Shown here: positions 15,518 to 24,239 of the stretch, in pieces
Position numbering within the stretch: the first letter of the stretch is position 1
How the letters are laid out: each line of letters begins with the position of its first letter
Origin: Pseudomonadales bacterium
Lineage (GTDB): Bacteria > Pseudomonadota > Gammaproteobacteria > Pseudomonadales > Pseudohongiellaceae
Length of the DNA: 43,344 nt
Direction of reading: 5' to 3'
NCBI GenBank assembly: GCA_024234395.1
Contig: JACKOH010000005.1
Location: 1-43,344 of the forward strand
Translations under genes and position numbers: made by a program
Notes under the pieces: model-generated
What the model saw: only the letters and a program-made list of their open reading frames with translations
Told to the model about the DNA's origin: nothing
Databases searched by the model: none

Positions 15518-17128
15518 ATGGGTCTGGCGGCATATCCTCAGGAGCTTGGCAATCCCGGCAACTGGTTGCAGGTTGACGCGGTGGATCGCGTCGCTCGTCT
15601 TGGTGACCTGATGGAGGAAGCCGAGACAAGGAACGTTTTCGATGGCCTGCCGACCGGTTCGCAGAGTACCCGGGAAGACTGCTATCTGTTAAGGGGTCAG
15701 GTCATCGCCGAGCGACTCTGGCTGCTGGGCTACCTGGATGCCGATTCAAAACAGGCAGCAAGCCAGTCTTTTAAAAGGGCCAGAAAGACCCGCTTCATTC
15801 CTGCCGTCAAGGCGTTTCAGTCTGACATGGGGTTACGTGTCGACGAGTGGCCGGGCCCGATTACCTGGCAGACTCTTGCGCAGCTGGTCAGTTTTGAAAA
15901 TGACCGGCTGGAGCCGGATTGGGTGCAGAATCCCGCTGCCTTTCCCGCCTTGTTGCGGGCGGCCCAATGTCGACTCTGCGTCCTCGGGCTGGCTGCAAAC
16001 CTGCCGGCACGCAATTTCACACAGGTAAGCCCTGCCGCGGTAACACGCTTTCACCAACTGGTTTTCGCCTTGCATGCCCTGGACGACCGGGAAGCCGAAC
16101 TGAAACTACTGACCAGCGGGAAACTGACCCGGCAATCACTGATGCTGCTGCTCGATCAGGATCGCCTGATTGTTACCCTGTCACAGGCCTGGTCCCTGCG
16201 GAAAACTCCCGGGGCAACCCGGGGACAGAAATACTTCCGGTTTTTTTACAGCCAGGCAATGGGCGACCTGTCACGGGCGGCTCTCAAGGCGCTGGTCAAC
16301 AGGTTCATTTACCGGATCACCCTGGTGGAATTCTGGCTGCTGGGTTATGACGTCGATCTCGGCAACAGGTCGAATATCGAGTTTCCCGTCAGGGGCTGGG
16401 GAACCGGTCAGCCCGGTGGCCGGGAGGACGAATCCCTGCGCCACTGTCTGGAGGACTTTGCCTGGCGCACCGGGAGCTCTGTGCACAACTGGCGCAAGGC
16501 GATCGTTCCGGAGCTGTTTATCGAGCTGGCAGCAGTGCCGGATCCTGAAAATTCGGAGCTCGACAAGGCCCTGCAAAGTCACTTCTGCAGTGAACAGGAA
16601 ATCACCTCGGCGCTGAGCGATGCCCGCCGGCAGGGTCCGCTGAGGCTCTGGGATGGCATGAAAAGAATTGCCCGCTGGCTGGCGAAAATTGCCGGAAAGG
16701 CCCGAACCAGTCTGAAAGACTGGACCACCAGCCTGGCCAGATTTTTCTATCACCGGTCGCTGGAAGCTTACGACGCTGTCAAATACGCCGTGTCCCTGGT
16801 TGTGAATTCACTCAGCAACCTGGACGGGTACCGTATCCGGGAACCCGATTTCATCGTCCTGGTCAATCCGGACGGCGATCACGGAGTCTGCATCAGTCCC
16901 GGCACCAACAACCAGCGCTCACTCCGGCTGGTGCGACGCCTGCGTCTGGAATCTGCCCGCTTCGCGCTGGCGGCTCAGCTGGTTGGATTCTTTCTCGGTG
17001 CCCTGACCAGCAGCCTGCTCTCCAGGTGGGCGGCGTTGGCACGAACCCTGTATGACAACGCGAAACGCTGTATTGAACTGGTGCAGCAGATTTATGCCCT
17101 GGAAAAGAGTCTCGCGGCCAACAGTTAG
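15518..17128 (+). CDS. Large protein with peptidoglycan-binding-like repeats
   Basis: 536 aa with no signal peptide. It contains a PG_binding_1-like repeat at about 60-125 (VIAERLWLLGYLD, FIPAVKAFQSDMGLRVDEWP, GPITWQTLAQLV). A second, degenerate one follows at about 148-210 (RLCVLGL, VTRFHQLVFAL, LTRQSLMLLL), and a possible third begins near 265 (ITLVEFWLLGYDVD). The C-terminal third has basic amphipathic helices and a hydrophobic stretch (FALAAQLVGFFLGALTSSLL) that could insert in a membrane. It starts 3 bp after the 113-aa gene. Such repeats normally bind cell wall, yet no export signal is visible, so the protein may be secreted by a dedicated system or the repeats may do something else. 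It ends the PhoD-like group. Confidence 0.65.
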   Translation: MGLAAYPQELGNPGNWLQVDAVDRVARLGDLMEEAETRNVFDGLPTGSQSTREDCYLLRGQVIAERLWLLGYLDADSKQAASQSFKRARKTRFIPAVKAFQSDMGLRVDEWPGPITWQTLAQLVSFENDRLEPDWVQNPAAFPALLRAAQCRLCVLGLAANLPARNFTQVSPAAVTRFHQLVFALHALDDREAELKLLTSGKLTRQSLMLLLDQDRLIVTLSQAWSLRKTPGATRGQKYFRFFYSQAMGDLSRAALKALVNRFIYRITLVEFWLLGYDVDLGNRSNIEFPVRGWGTGQPGGREDESLRHCLEDFAWRTGSSVHNWRKAIVPELFIELAAVPDPENSELDKALQSHFCSEQEITSALSDARRQGPLRLWDGMKRIARWLAKIAGKARTSLKDWTTSLARFFYHRSLEAYDAVKYAVSLVVNSLSNLDGYRIREPDFIVLVNPDGDHGVCISPGTNNQRSLRLVRRLRLESARFALAAQLVGFFLGALTSSLLSRWAALARTLYDNAKRCIELVQQIYALEKSLAANS

Positions 17129-17365
17129 CCGGCAATTCCCACTGGCAATGGCCCACCAATTGCGGTCCCACCTCGAAACCTTACAACCTGGCACCTTGAT
17201 TTGCCCGGTCATAAAGAGTATTACTGACGGACTGGTCAAGCTATTCACTATCGGCAACCGATTCCGGGCAGCCCACTCCCGCCAACTTTCCACCGGGAGC
17301 AGAATATCCAGGGACATCATAGCAACCAGCGAAATAACAAGAACCTCACTCAAAAGGAGGCCGTC

Positions 17366-18379
17366 ATGCAAGCGACTCAGAAGCTCTGCATCGCCGGGTT
17401 GATCCTAACCGCTGCTCCGGGGTTACTGGCGCAACAGGACTGGTTAAACTCATTCACACCGGATGGCCAGCCGGACCTGCAGGGCGTCTGGACCAACCCC
17501 ACCATTACCCCCATGGAGCGACCTGCTTCGCTGGCCGACAGGGCCTATCTTTCCGATGACGAAGTGGCAGCTCTCGAGGCTCGCACCGCGCAGCGCCGGC
17601 AGGAAGCGGACGCCAATATCGAGGTATCCGATGGTGGCGATGTCGGTGCTTACAACCAGATCTGGCTGGACTCCGGTGATACTGTCCTTTCCACCGGTCA
17701 GACCTCGCTGGTGGTGGATCCTCCAACCGGCCGCGCTCCGATCCGGGAAAGTGCCCAGCAGACCCGGGACTATTTTTTCGCCCATGTGGAGGATCACTAC
17801 CGCTACCACACAGTATGGGATCGCTGTATCACCCGGGGTGTACCAGGCTCGATGCTGCCGGCAGGTTACAACAATGCCTATCGGATTATTCAGACCCCCG
17901 ATACCGTCACCATTGTGTATGAAATGATACATGACGTGCGCATTATTCCATTGGACAAGAGCGAACACATCGACGGGAGGGTCAGGCTATGGATGGGTGA
18001 CTCGGTGGCACACTGGGAGGATCAGACCCTGGTGATCGAAACCACCAACTTCAACGATCGGGGTATGATCGCCAGCAGTGCCGCGGGCGGCCGGCTGAAA
18101 GGCGTGCCGGTCACCGACGACCTTCACGTGGTGGAACGCTTCACGCGCACCGCTGAAGACACCATACTCTGGGAAGTCACCGTCACCGACCCGGAAATCT
18201 ATACCCGCCCGTTCACCATCTCGATGCCATTGACCAGGGATTCTGAGTATGTCATGTATGAATACGCCTGCCACGAAGGCAATCATGCAATTGCCAATAT
18301 TCTTCGTGCCGGCCGGGCGCGAGAAGCACGAGAGACTCGAGAAGCAGGAGAGACAGGTGACGGAACAGCTCGCCGGTAA
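17366..18379 (+). CDS. Secreted protein of unknown function (PDLQGVW family)
   Basis: 337 aa. A textbook AAAGGAGG precedes the ATG. A signal peptide (residues 1-22, ending LLAQQ) is followed by SFTPDGQPDLQGVWTNPTIT, a motif I know from many exported proteins of unknown function in Acidobacteria and marine Gammaproteobacteria. The conserved core includes DPPTGRAP, DRCITRGVPGSMLP, VTIVYEMIHDVRIIPLD, the SVAHWEDQTLVIETTNFND block and a final EYACHEGNHAIANIL. The last about 25 residues are a low-complexity Arg/Glu-rich tail (AREARETREAGETGD). No catalytic role is established for the family. Confidence 0.75.
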   Translation: MQATQKLCIAGLILTAAPGLLAQQDWLNSFTPDGQPDLQGVWTNPTITPMERPASLADRAYLSDDEVAALEARTAQRRQEADANIEVSDGGDVGAYNQIWLDSGDTVLSTGQTSLVVDPPTGRAPIRESAQQTRDYFFAHVEDHYRYHTVWDRCITRGVPGSMLPAGYNNAYRIIQTPDTVTIVYEMIHDVRIIPLDKSEHIDGRVRLWMGDSVAHWEDQTLVIETTNFNDRGMIASSAAGGRLKGVPVTDDLHVVERFTRTAEDTILWEVTVTDPEIYTRPFTISMPLTRDSEYVMYEYACHEGNHAIANILRAGRAREARETREAGETGDGTARR

Positions 18380-18443
18380 ACTGCTGAACAACAGCCGGTT
18401 CAATGACCGGCTTTTCGGAAACCGATACACAGGGACTCTGTGA

Positions 18444-18641
18444 TTGAACAGGCTGGAAACCCGCGAACAAACCATTCACTGTCCGTATTGCGGCGAATCC
18501 ATTGCCGTGATCATCGATTGTTCGGTTCCGCAGCAGAATTACATCGAGGACTGCCAGGTTTGCTGTCGGCCGATAGAATTTCAGGTGGACATAACAGAGT
18601 CCGGTGAACTTTTTGTAAACGTGTTTACCGATGACGACTAG
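18444..18641 (+). CDS. CPXCG motif-containing cysteine-rich protein
   Basis: 65 aa from a TTG start; AGGGAC about ten bases upstream is a weak ribosome-binding site. The pattern TIHCPYCGESI near the N-terminus and YIEDCQVCCRPIEF in the middle gives two CxxC pairs, a small zinc-ribbon-like fold typical of this short gammaproteobacterial family of unknown function. The length matches the family. It follows the secreted protein by 64 bp and converges on the aminotransferase gene. Confidence 0.8.
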   Translation: MNRLETREQTIHCPYCGESIAVIIDCSVPQQNYIEDCQVCCRPIEFQVDITESGELFVNVFTDDD

Positions 18642-18705
18642 CAGCCTGTCAATAGCCAATCGCCCACCGTTCAGATTGAAACCGGAGTTCCGAACGGGAG
18701 TCCGG

Positions 18706-20046
18706 CTATACCCGCGACCGCAGATTGGACATGGCATCGATCAGGGCACCGATCTCATCCGCCGCGGTAAAAACCTGGGGCGTCACCCGTACACAGGCTC
18801 CGCTCTCCAGCCCATAGCGGGCTACGGTGAAAATACCGTAATCCTGTTCCAGTATCTGCTGCAGCGCCTGGGCATCTTGTGCTGAATTCCGACCCGCCAG
18901 CCGGAACGAGGCGATACCGCTCCAGGACTGCTCATCACCGGCACCCAGCACTTCTATGTGACTCATCTGTCGCGCCTCTGAGGTCCACAGATTGCGCAGG
19001 TATCTGAGTCTGGCTTCCTTATTGGCGCCGCCCAGGGCCTGATGAAAATCCAGCGCTGCCGGAATCGCGAGGTTGGCGGCAAAGTTGGAGGTGGCGGTAT
19101 GCACTCTCAGGGCAACCGACCGATTCTGCGGATCGGATTCACCTGGATACGGAGCCACCCGTTCCAGCGATCCACGGCGCATGTAAAGAGCACCGACTCC
19201 CACCGGTGAACCGATCCATTTATGCAGGTTAAAACCGGCCCAGTCCACTTCCAGTTCCGGCAGAGTGAAATCGACCAAACCCCAGGACTGGGCACAATCG
19301 CAGATAATGTCGATTCCCCGCTGCCTGGCCTCGCGACTGATTTCCCTAACTGGAATGATCAGTCCATTCTGATTGCTGGCATGGGTGATTAACGCCAGCT
19401 TGAGCTGAGGATGGGCCAGGAACGCCTCCCGGTAAAGACTGAACAACTGATCCCGACCGGCATCATTGGGAATCACCAGGCGGATCGCCTGGACTCCACG
19501 GGCCTGTTCCAGCCAGCGCATGGTGCTGATAAAGCTGGGGTAATCGATATCGGAATAAAGAATCTTGTCGCCCGGTTGCAGGCCACGATACTGCAGCAAC
19601 AGCGCGTGAACGGCCTCGGTGGCATTACGGGTGAGAACTATCTCATCGCTTTCCACCCCCAGCGCCGTCGCCACCCGCCGGGTGCTTTCCTGCAGATCGG
19701 CCGGGTACCGACGCCGCGCGTACCAGGAATTCCGCGTGTTAACCATCTGCGTAGCCTGCTGGTAACTTTCCAGTACCGGCCGTGCCATCTGGCCCCAATA
19801 GCCCTGCTCCAGATTGACAATTTCGTCGCTGCGATCGTAATAGTCCGCCACCTCGCGCCAGAATGCCTCATCCCGGGCCAGCCGCGGGGCTGACTGTCCT
19901 TCCGGCAGAACCGGTGTGGCAAAGCCGGACTCGGCAGCCGACGTTACCGGAGGCAATCCTCCCGTCAGCATTCCAAATCCAGTGGCGCCCAGCACCTGAA
20001 GAGCACGACGGCGCGGCATGCTGGCAACTTCTTTATGGATGGACAT
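18706..20046 (-). CDS. Tat-exported class V aminotransferase-like PLP enzyme
   Basis: 446 aa; GGAG eight bases before the ATG fixes the start. The N-terminus has a twin-arginine signal (MPRRRALQVLGATGFGML) ending near TSAAES, so the folded, cofactor-loaded enzyme is probably exported to the periplasm. The fold is aminotransferase class V / isopenicillin N epimerase-like: TRNATEAVHALLLQY binds the PLP phosphate, CDCAQSWGLVDF carries the PLP-contacting Asp, and FNLHKWIGSPVGVGALYMRR holds the Schiff-base Lys. Cysteine-desulfurase activity is unlikely because no catalytic Cys loop is evident. The substrate is unknown. The gene is divergent from the partner-switching operon. Confidence 0.85.
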   Translation of the reverse strand: MSIHKEVASMPRRRALQVLGATGFGMLTGGLPPVTSAAESGFATPVLPEGQSAPRLARDEAFWREVADYYDRSDEIVNLEQGYWGQMARPVLESYQQATQMVNTRNSWYARRRYPADLQESTRRVATALGVESDEIVLTRNATEAVHALLLQYRGLQPGDKILYSDIDYPSFISTMRWLEQARGVQAIRLVIPNDAGRDQLFSLYREAFLAHPQLKLALITHASNQNGLIIPVREISREARQRGIDIICDCAQSWGLVDFTLPELEVDWAGFNLHKWIGSPVGVGALYMRRGSLERVAPYPGESDPQNRSVALRVHTATSNFAANLAIPAALDFHQALGGANKEARLRYLRNLWTSEARQMSHIEVLGAGDEQSWSGIASFRLAGRNSAQDAQALQQILEQDYGIFTVARYGLESGACVRVTPQVFTAADEIGALIDAMSNLRSRV

Positions 20047-20292
20047 GGTTCAGACTCCGGACAGATTCCCAATTCCGGCCCAGTCTGACAGACTTGTATG
20101 ACAAAAGCAGGTCCCCGGGGGCACGGGGATTTTCACGATCGCCGGACGAACCCGACCACCACGCCTGAGCAGCTTGCCTGCCAGAACGCCACCGACCGCG
20201 CCGCTTCCTTGCGGGACTTCATGAATCAAGAGTATGATTCCTGAAGAAAATTCCATGAATCCGTGCGCGGACGAAAGTAGCTGTAATCGCCT

Positions 20293-21597
20293 ATGCCTGA
20301 ACAAGCCACCATTCCCGAAGACCTGCTGAACGATTCGGACATCATTACCAACCTGGAAGACATCATCCAGTCATTTGCCTGCTCGCTCGACCTGGATGAA
20401 GCCCTGAAGGCCTCTTTGGGCAAGATTCTTGAATACACCCGCGCCGAGGCGGCATCGATTTTCCTGCTCAACGGCGACGACGAACTGGTCTGCCAGGGCT
20501 GTGCGGGCAAGGTCGATATCCAGGATCCCATGCTGAAAGTCGGCATGCAGGTGCTGAATCAGTCCATCAAGGAGTCCCGCTCAATCCTGGTCAGGGATAC
20601 CCGTGAGTCAGGTAATTTCCAGCTGGAGCCCGGCCAGGAATCCACGATCAGCACCCGTTCGATCCTGTGCGCCCCGCTGGTCATTCAAGGTGAAACCATC
20701 GGCGCCATCGAATTGATCAACCGCATCCCCTCTCCCAGCAACCCGGAAGGCCTGTTCGACGAGTCGGATTCCCGCCTGTTGAACCTGCTTTGCGCCTCTG
20801 CCGCCCTGGCCATTCACAATGCCATCATGGCGGCCGAAGTGCTCCGTTCCGAAAAAATGCAGCAGGAACTGACGATTGCCCGTTCCATTCAGGAAAGTTT
20901 TCTGCCCGGGTACGATGCCCGACACCCGATCGTCGGGCTCAACGTTCCGGCCACCAACATGTCGGGAGACTTTTTCGATTACCAGTTGCTGCCGAACGGC
21001 AAGTATATGTTCAACATCGGCGACGTATCCGGTAAAGGAGTCGACGCGGCACTGTTGATGGCCAAGGGCAGCAGCCTGTTTCACTGCCTGGCCAAATCCC
21101 TGGACTCACCGGCGGCGATTCTGAGAGTAATCAGCCAGGAACTGCACGAAATGACCACCCGCGGGCTGTACATTACCATGATCGGTGGCACTTTCGATCC
21201 CGAAACCCGTGAGGTGAAACTGGCCAATGCCGGGCACCCGCCAGCGATTCTGCATCACAGCGACGGCCGTTTCGAACTGTTCGAATCACTCAGCCCACCG
21301 GTGGGTATCCTGGCGGATCAGCAGTTTGAGGAGGTCTCCTTTTCGCTGGCAGACGGTAGTCTGTATTTGTATACTGACGGTTTGTCGGAAGGACTGACAC
21401 GCGGCGCGGAGCAGGCCGGTGGACAGGCAGACGAAGTGGAAAGCCTGAAATCCCTGATCGAGCGCTGGAGTCAGTTGCCGGCGCAGGCACGACTGGAAAA
21501 ATTCGTCGAGGAAGTTTCCAGTACCGGTTCACGATTTGATGACCTGACCGTATTGATAGTGGGGAATCAGGACCGCGACCCAGGTTCGCAAGGATAG
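20293..21597 (+). CDS. GAF domain-SpoIIE-type PP2C serine phosphatase (RsbU-like)
   Basis: 434 aa, cytoplasmic. A GAF sensor domain (about 25-185; ILEYTRAEAASIFLLNGDDE, RSILCAPLVIQGETIGAIEL) is joined by a helical linker (LRSEKMQQELTIARSIQESF) to a SpoIIE/PP2C domain (about 205-430). Metal-binding and catalytic motifs are MSGDFFDYQ, IGDVSGKGVDAALLMAK, ANAGHPPAIL, YLYTDGLSEG and RFDDLTVLIV, all intact. Such enzymes dephosphorylate a phospho-STAS protein in partner-switching pathways in response to a signal at the sensor. It begins the run that continues with an RsbW-like kinase, a STAS protein and mlaF. Confidence 0.9.
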   Translation: MPEQATIPEDLLNDSDIITNLEDIIQSFACSLDLDEALKASLGKILEYTRAEAASIFLLNGDDELVCQGCAGKVDIQDPMLKVGMQVLNQSIKESRSILVRDTRESGNFQLEPGQESTISTRSILCAPLVIQGETIGAIELINRIPSPSNPEGLFDESDSRLLNLLCASAALAIHNAIMAAEVLRSEKMQQELTIARSIQESFLPGYDARHPIVGLNVPATNMSGDFFDYQLLPNGKYMFNIGDVSGKGVDAALLMAKGSSLFHCLAKSLDSPAAILRVISQELHEMTTRGLYITMIGGTFDPETREVKLANAGHPPAILHHSDGRFELFESLSPPVGILADQQFEEVSFSLADGSLYLYTDGLSEGLTRGAEQAGGQADEVESLKSLIERWSQLPAQARLEKFVEEVSSTGSRFDDLTVLIVGNQDRDPGSQG

Positions 21598-21755
21598 TCT
21601 GCTGCAAAACAAAGACAGACCAGTCAGGCCAGTAAAGCGGCAGCAGAACACAGGGATTTGAATATCAGCAGTGCAGAAAAGCAGTTTGTTGTCGTCAAGG
21701 CTCAAGGACCCGATCAACCTGTTGGATAATCAATCAGCGCGCGGAGTTATTCATT

Positions 21756-22178
21756 GTGGCAGCCACCAAGCTTCTGAATTTTACTTTTCCTGCCAGTCCT
21801 GAACATCTTTGCACCGTTAGAACCAAATTACGCGACACCCTGGGCAGTGCCAGATTTCCCCAGGAAACAATCGACTGTATTGTGCTGGCTATCGGTGAAG
21901 CCTGCATGAACATCATCCAGCATGCCTACTGCGATGGAGACTGTGGGGATATCGTCCTGGAAATAGTCCGTCAGGATTCCTGCCTGGTATTTCGCCTGAC
22001 CGACTTTGCCCGGCACAAGTCCAGGCAGGAAGAGATGCAGTCCCGGCCCCTGGATGAAATACGTCCTGGAGGGCTCGGGTGTCACATAATCAATGAAATC
22101 ATGGACGAAGTGGAACTGCTGGACTGTGGCAACCGACAGGGCAATATCCTGCAGATGAAAAAGGAATTGACCAGCTGA
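21756..22178 (+). CDS. RsbW/SpoIIAB-like serine kinase (HATPase_c)
   Basis: 140 aa GHKL-type ATPase. The N box is IGEACMNIIQHAY (Glu and Asn in place). The G1 region reads LTDFARHKS, with Ala where a Gly is usual, and the G2 region is PGGLGCHIINEIMDEVE. Members of this family phosphorylate a conserved Ser on a STAS partner and, in sigma-factor systems, also hold the sigma factor inactive. No sigma factor is encoded nearby, so the kinase may act only on the STAS protein encoded 50 bp downstream. It follows the phosphatase gene after 158 bp. Confidence 0.88.
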   Translation: MAATKLLNFTFPASPEHLCTVRTKLRDTLGSARFPQETIDCIVLAIGEACMNIIQHAYCDGDCGDIVLEIVRQDSCLVFRLTDFARHKSRQEEMQSRPLDEIRPGGLGCHIINEIMDEVELLDCGNRQGNILQMKKELTS

Positions 22179-22228
22179 GACAGCACCGGTTCCAGCCGTG
22201 AAAACCGCATGCAAGAGGTGAGACGCAT

Positions 22229-22564
22229 TTGAAACATGAATTAGTGAACAAGCCGGACTTCGATGTGCTTGTATTAAGTGGTGACATCGATCTCCACCAC
22301 TCCCCTACCCTCAGGGAAAGAATTCTGTCGTCGCTGAAAGGTGGTCGACCATTGCTGATCGACATGCAGGAAGTGAGTTATATCGACAGTTCGGGGATCG
22401 CCAGCCTGGTGGAAGGGTTCCAGACCGCTAAGAGTTCCAATCTGCATTTTGGCCTGCTCAGCATCAGCTCTCCGACCCTGCAGGTGCTGGCCATTACCCG
22501 GCTCGACAAGATTTTTTCCCTGTACGAGACCGAAGACAGCTTCATAGAAATTCTGGAACTCTGA
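22229..22564 (+). CDS. STAS domain protein; anti-anti-sigma-like, candidate MlaB
   Basis: 111 aa from a TTG with AGAGGTGA at good distance. A single STAS domain: strand FDVLVLSGDIDLHHSPTLRE, then LLIDMQEVSYIDSSGIASLV. The phosphorylatable Ser55 of D53-S54-S55-G56 is present, as in SpoIIAA and RsbV. The position, 12 bp before mlaF, is where the STAS subunit MlaB is expected in an Mla complex (in E. coli MlaB binds the ATPase MlaF and has a STAS fold). It may therefore be both the substrate of the adjacent kinase/phosphatase pair and the MlaB subunit. The family is clear; the double role is inference. Confidence 0.87.
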   Translation: MKHELVNKPDFDVLVLSGDIDLHHSPTLRERILSSLKGGRPLLIDMQEVSYIDSSGIASLVEGFQTAKSSNLHFGLLSISSPTLQVLAITRLDKIFSLYETEDSFIEILEL

Positions 22565-22576
22565 TCGCATAACCCC

Positions 22577-23389
22577 ATGACTCAGGAAACGGCAATTGAA
22601 ATTCGCGACCTCGTCGTGGAATATGGGAATCGAAGAATCCTCAATTCGATCGATCTCGATATCCCGCTGGGCCAGATATCGGTAATCATGGGCGGCAGTG
22701 GTGCCGGCAAGAGCACCCTGTTACGCAGCATGCTGGGGTTGAAAAAGCCCACTTCCGGCGCCATCCGCATGCTGGGAACCGACATCTGCACTGCCAGTCC
22801 CGGACAGCTGCAGGAATTCCGTAAGCAGATGGGTGTGGCCTTTCAGGGTGGCGCCCTGTTCACCTCCATGACCGTGGGTGAAAACATTCAGCTGCCGCTG
22901 CGACAACATACCAGGCTGGACGAGAACACCATACAGATCATGACCCGCATCAAGCTGGACATGGTCAACATGCTCCCGCATGAACATCTGATGCCCTCCG
23001 AATTATCGGGCGGCATGACCAAACGGGCAGCTCTGGCGCGAGCCATCATTATGGATCCCAAGCTGCTGTTTTTCGACGAGCCCTCGGCGGGACTGGATCC
23101 GATCACCTCGGCGGAACTTGACGAGCTGATCATCAAGCTGAAGCAGTCCATGAACATGACTATCGTCGTGGTAACTCACGAACTGGAAAGCGTCTTCAAG
23201 ATCGCCGATCGAATCGCCATCCTCGGCGATGGTGGGCTGATCCTGGCCGGCACGCCCGAGGAAATCCGGGCCAGCGACGATCCCCGCGTGGTCGGCCTGT
23301 TGAATCGGACGCCGAGGCAGGTCAATGTGGATGTGGATCAGCACCTGCGACGACTGTCCGGGCTGCAAGAGGCTTCTGATAAGAAATGA
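22577..23389 (+). CDS. mlaF: Phospholipid ABC transporter ATP-binding protein MlaF
   Basis: 270 aa ABC ATPase. Walker A MGGSGAGKST is at residues 38-47, the Q-loop region is AFQGGALFTSMTVGENI (very characteristic of MlaF), the signature is ELSGGMTKRAALARA, Walker B is LLFFDEPSAGLD, and the switch His is in VVVTHELES. The C-terminal extension (RTPRQVNVDVDQHLRRLSG) corresponds to the tail that contacts neighbouring subunits in MlaF. It energises transport of phospholipids between the MlaD ring and the inner membrane with MlaE. Its stop overlaps the mlaE start by 4 bp (ATGA). Confidence 0.95.
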   Translation: MTQETAIEIRDLVVEYGNRRILNSIDLDIPLGQISVIMGGSGAGKSTLLRSMLGLKKPTSGAIRMLGTDICTASPGQLQEFRKQMGVAFQGGALFTSMTVGENIQLPLRQHTRLDENTIQIMTRIKLDMVNMLPHEHLMPSELSGGMTKRAALARAIIMDPKLLFFDEPSAGLDPITSAELDELIIKLKQSMNMTIVVVTHELESVFKIADRIAILGDGGLILAGTPEEIRASDDPRVVGLLNRTPRQVNVDVDQHLRRLSGLQEASDKK

Positions 23390-24168
23390 AAACTGTCGAA
23401 TCCCTGGGAAGTTCATTACTCGCCTCGCTGGAGCAGACCGGCCGCACCTTCCTGCTGCTGCTGATTATCGCCTATCGGATTGTGCAGCCCCCCTATAACC
23501 TGTATCCGATTGTTCGGCAGATTTACTTTATCGGCGCCCGGTCACTGGGCGTCATCGTGATTTCCGGGGTGACCATCGGCATGGTGCTGGGATTGCAGTT
23601 CTACAACACCCTGGAGCGCTTCGGATCGGTGGATATCCTCGGCTCGGCGGTCGCCCTGAGCGTCCTGCGGGAGCTGGGGCCGGTGATGACAGCCCTGATG
23701 GTGGTCGGCCGGGCCGGCTCGGCAATCTGCGCCGAGCTGGGCATCATGCGCATTTCCGAGCAGGTGGATGCCCTGGAATGCATGGCCATCAACCCGGACA
23801 AATTCCTGGTGGCGCCGAAGCTCCTGGCCGGTATTATTTCCGTACCGCTGCTGACCTGCGTCTTCAGCGTGGTGGCGATCTTTGGCGGTTATTTCGTCGG
23901 CGTGGTGCTGTTCGGGGTCTCTGAAGGCTCTTATCTGAATGGCATGATCGACGCAGTGGTTTGGAGCGATGTGCGGCTGGGCCTGGTCAAGTCGCTGATC
24001 TTCGGCCTGCTGGTAACGCTGATCTGCTGCTCCAAGGGATTCTACATTCACCTGACCAAGTCCGGTTCTCTGGGAGCGGAGGGGGTCAGTTACGTGACGA
24101 CCGACGCTGTGGTAATCTCGTCCATAGCCGTTTTGTTTAGCGATTTTCTAATTGGTGCCATTCTCTAA
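23386..24168 (+). CDS. mlaE: Phospholipid ABC transporter permease MlaE
   Basis: 260 aa, five or six membrane segments, the MlaE/permease family length. Recognisable blocks are PIVRQIYFIGARSLGVIVIS, GMVLGLQFYNTLERFGS, VLRELGPVMTALMVVGRAGS, ELGIMRISEQVDALECMAINP (the coupling-helix region that contacts MlaF) and YFVGVVLFGVSEGSYLNGM. As a dimer it forms the inner-membrane core on which the MlaD hexamer sits. It is translationally coupled to mlaF through the ATGA overlap. Confidence 0.95.
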   Translation: MKTVESLGSSLLASLEQTGRTFLLLLIIAYRIVQPPYNLYPIVRQIYFIGARSLGVIVISGVTIGMVLGLQFYNTLERFGSVDILGSAVALSVLRELGPVMTALMVVGRAGSAICAELGIMRISEQVDALECMAINPDKFLVAPKLLAGIISVPLLTCVFSVVAIFGGYFVGVVLFGVSEGSYLNGMIDAVVWSDVRLGLVKSLIFGLLVTLICCSKGFYIHLTKSGSLGAEGVSYVTTDAVVISSIAVLFSDFLIGAIL

Positions 24169-24239
24169 CAACGGCAGTTTGCTGCTGAAGGGACTGCGTC
24201 TGGCTGCACTCGGCTCTTCTTTCCGTGAGAGTGAAAATT

